Shown one piece after another: positions 15,227-17,151 of a stretch of DNA of 17,151 bases (position 1 is its first letter; the number at the start of each line of letters is the position of its first letter). The notes under the pieces were generated by a model that had not been told where the DNA came from, made no database searches, and saw only the letters and a program-made list of their open reading frames with translations. The DNA lies in the NCBI GenBank assembly GCA_903858195.1, contig CAIOHW010000104.1:1-17151 (forward strand). The letters are read 5' to 3'. The position numbers and the translations under genes are program-made. The stretch is from Oligoflexia bacterium. GTDB lineage: Bacteria > Bdellovibrionota > UBA1018.

Positions 15227-16564
15227 ATGGGCCTCATCATGCTGCTCTCACACGTACCCGCCTATTTCAAGCAACGCCGCGAAACCCTTCTGGAAAAGGC
15301 CCCCGGTTCGGTCTTTCTTTTTCCAGCCAACGAAGAGTTCCTCCGCAACCCGGACGTTCACTATCCCTTCCGGCAGGAGAGCAACTTTCAGTACTTGTCG
15401 GCTTTTGAGGAGGCAGAAAGCTTTCTCGTTGTGATGCCATCAGGCTCCCAGGGGGCTGGCAAGTCCCGGATGGTGCTCTTTGTCCGCGCGCGCGATGTCG
15501 AGAAAGAAATGTGGGAAGGCGAGCGCTACGGAACCGAGGGTGCGCGCAAGGTGTTCGGGGCCGATGAGGCCTACACGATTGACGAGCTTCCGAGGCGACT
15601 CCCTGACCTGCTCAAGGGCGCAGAAAAAATTTATTACCGCATGGGCCTGCATGCCCAACACGACAAGCTCGTGATCGAGGCCATGGAGATCCAGCGCAGG
15701 AGCATGGGTCGAAGTGGCAAGTCACTCCCCCCAATCGCCGATCCCAATGAGGTGGTGGGCGAGATGCGAATGTTCAAGTCAGCGGATGAAGTGGCCTTGC
15801 TTCGCCGCGCCTGCCAGATCACGGCTGCCGCCCACAAGACGGCGATGCAGGAAGTCCGTCCTGGAATGAACGAGTTTGAGGTCGAGGCGCTGGTCGACTA
15901 TTCGTTTCGCAGGCAGGGCGCCCAACGCGTGGGGTACGGAAGCATCATCGCAGGCGGAAAAAACTCGACCTGCCTGCACTACCGCTCCAATAACGAGGTG
16001 CTCAAGGACGGCGACCTGATCCTGATCGATGCCGGAGCTGAGTTCGACTACTATACGTCGGACATCACCCGCACTTTCCCGGTCGGCAGGCGTTTCACCG
16101 AGGGCCAGGCCAAGCTTTACTCGATGGTGCTCAAGACCCAGAAAGAAGCGATCGCCATGACTCGTCCCGGGGCGAAGCTCCCCGAGATCCACAAACAGGT
16201 GTGTGAGAGCCTCATTGACGGGCTTCTTTCGATGGGGCTCCTCAAGGGCGACAAGGCCGAGATCTTCAAGACGGCAGGCCACCGCCGCTTCTATCCGCAC
16301 AATACTTCCCATTGGCTGGGGATGGATGTGCATGATGTCGGGCTCTATCATCGCAATGGCGAGGCGAGGGTGCTCGAGCCTGGAATGGTCTTTACGATCG
16401 AGCCGGGTTTTTACTCCCAGCCGGGCGACTCGGCCGTACCGTCCGAGTTTGCGAAGATCGGAATCCGTATCGAAGACGATATCCTCGTCACCGCCTCGGG
16501 CTGCGAAAACCTCACGGTGGATGCTCCCAAGGAAATCGCCGACATCGAAGCGCTCAAGAAGTAA
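15227..16564 (+). CDS. pepP: Xaa-Pro aminopeptidase (aminopeptidase P)
   Basis: 445 residues from ATG 15227; an in-frame ATG at 15239 (four residues shorter) is equally reasonable since neither has a good Shine-Dalgarno. The enzyme removes an N-terminal residue that precedes proline, using two metal ions in a pita-bread fold. The N-terminal creatinase-like domain (about 5-180) includes NPDVHYPFRQESNFQYLSAF. The C-terminal catalytic domain has all five ligands: Asp268 and Asp279 (LIDAGAEFDYYTSDITRTFP), His362 (NTSHWLGMDVHD), Glu392 (FTIEPGFY) and Glu416 (IRIEDDIL). The length matches E. coli PepP (441). There is no signal peptide, so it is cytosolic. It diverges from the HAD gene with only 5 nt between start codons, and dusB follows 12 nt downstream in the same direction. 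Confidence 0.95.
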   Translation: MGLIMLLSHVPAYFKQRRETLLEKAPGSVFLFPANEEFLRNPDVHYPFRQESNFQYLSAFEEAESFLVVMPSGSQGAGKSRMVLFVRARDVEKEMWEGERYGTEGARKVFGADEAYTIDELPRRLPDLLKGAEKIYYRMGLHAQHDKLVIEAMEIQRRSMGRSGKSLPPIADPNEVVGEMRMFKSADEVALLRRACQITAAAHKTAMQEVRPGMNEFEVEALVDYSFRRQGAQRVGYGSIIAGGKNSTCLHYRSNNEVLKDGDLILIDAGAEFDYYTSDITRTFPVGRRFTEGQAKLYSMVLKTQKEAIAMTRPGAKLPEIHKQVCESLIDGLLSMGLLKGDKAEIFKTAGHRRFYPHNTSHWLGMDVHDVGLYHRNGEARVLEPGMVFTIEPGFYSQPGDSAVPSEFAKIGIRIEDDILVTASGCENLTVDAPKEIADIEALKK

Positions 16565-16576
16565 GTAGAAATCGCC

Positions 16577-17151
16577 ATGAAGCTTGGCCCGTTCGAGATC
16601 GATCATCCGTTCATCCTTGCTCCGATGGCCGGGATCACGAACTCGCCTTTTCGAAGGCTCATGCGCCGGCATCGAAGCTCGGTTGTCGTGTCCGAGCTCG
16701 TGTCGGCAACCGGCATCGAGTACGCGGGCTCAAAGACGCTCGAGCTTTTGAAGTTCCACGAGGAAGAGCGCCGAGTGGGGCTCCAGATTTTTGGTGAAGA
16801 CCAGGAACATCTGGTCAAGGCCTGCCAGTACGTTGAAAAGCTCGGTGCCGACTTTGTGGACCTGAACATGGGCTGTCCGGTTCCGAAGGTCGTCAAGAAG
16901 GGTGCAGGCTCGGCCATGTGCCGCGATCCCATCGGGCTCTCGAAAATCCTAAAGGCAATGGTCGAGTCGGTGAAGATTCCGGTCACGATCAAGATTCGAA
17001 CGGGATGGGATGCGGGTTCGAGAAACGCGCTCGAAGTGGTCAAAGTGGCGGCGGATGCCGGTGTAGCCTGGGTTGCTATTCACGGCCGGACGCGAGCTCA
17101 GGGCTATAGCGGTGAGGCTGACTGGGATTTCATCGGCGACATCAAGGCCAA
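16577..17151 (+). CDS. dusB: tRNA-dihydrouridine synthase DusB, N-terminal part (3' end outside window)
   Basis: The frame is open from ATG 16577 to the window end, giving 191 residues of an expected 320-340. A flavin enzyme that reduces uridines to dihydrouridine in the D-loop of tRNAs. The N-terminus has the FMN-binding LAPMAGITNSPFRRLMR. VSELVSATGIEY and VGLQIFGED follow, then DLNMGCPVPKVVKKGAGSAMCRDP with the catalytic Cys100, the same number as in E. coli DusB. KIPVTIKIRTGWDAGSRNALEV and AIHGRTRAQGYSGEADW complete the visible barrel. The GAGSA and KIRTGWD patterns point to the DusB/NifR3 group over DusA or DusC. The gene starts 12 nt after pepP and is probably co-transcribed. In many bacteria dusB precedes fis; what follows here is not visible. 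Confidence 0.95.
   Translation, partial: MKLGPFEIDHPFILAPMAGITNSPFRRLMRRHRSSVVVSELVSATGIEYAGSKTLELLKFHEEERRVGLQIFGEDQEHLVKACQYVEKLGADFVDLNMGCPVPKVVKKGAGSAMCRDPIGLSKILKAMVESVKIPVTIKIRTGWDAGSRNALEVVKVAADAGVAWVAIHGRTRAQGYSGEADWDFIGDIKA

Noticed and set aside
15779..16672. 297-codon minus-strand frame opposite pepP and the dusB start
   Set aside because: It is a shadow of pepP, whose five metal ligands are all in place.

Overview
The window looks like chromosomal core DNA from a GC-rich Gram-negative bacterium. Several products carry Sec signal peptides or are envelope-spanning, including a heme-type chemoreceptor, a secreted MsrA and three small exported proteins. The gene content (dnaG-rpoD pair, type A RNase P RNA, SpeA-type arginine decarboxylase, HPPD) would suit a deltaproteobacterium-like or Bdellovibrionota-like organism. 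That placement is an inference from gene style, not a proven assignment. No insertion sequence, phage gene, CRISPR array or integrase was seen.

Layout, left to right. (1) 1-3771, plus strand: the 3' part of dnaG, rpoD (17-nt overlap), a CAU-anticodon tRNA, mtnN starting 4 nt after the tRNA CCA, and a small unknown gene overlapping mtnN by 4 nt. These look like one long transcript of replication, transcription, translation and SAM-recycling genes. (2) 3778-4053, minus: a small unknown gene, convergent with the previous unit. (3) 4170-5945, plus: a methyl-accepting chemotaxis protein with a CxxCH heme motif in its sensor. (4) 5963-6631, minus, and 6677-7819, plus: a COG1926-type phosphoribosyltransferase divergent from a Nif3-family metal protein. 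(5) 7833-8224: rnpB, directly followed by speA (8318-10339), hppD and an alpha/beta hydrolase, all plus. (6) 12257-14015, plus: three consecutive, mutually similar exported membrane-associated proteins of no recognised family. (7) 14024-15221, minus: a Gph-like HAD phosphatase and an msrA broken by a one-base frameshift. (8) 15227 to the end, plus: pepP and the 5' part of dusB.

The most unusual element is the tandem triplet at 12257-14015. Three genes share one architecture: signal peptide, glycine/alanine-rich hydrophobic stretch, second hydrophobic segment, then a conserved soluble domain centred on a DLPLLNxLREE motif. They have diverged strongly in sequence and are tightly coupled in one operon with its own candidate promoter. 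Other points of interest are the msrA frameshift, the leader-less tRNA-mtnN junction, the heme-binding chemoreceptor, and the rnpB-speA arrangement without a visible terminator.
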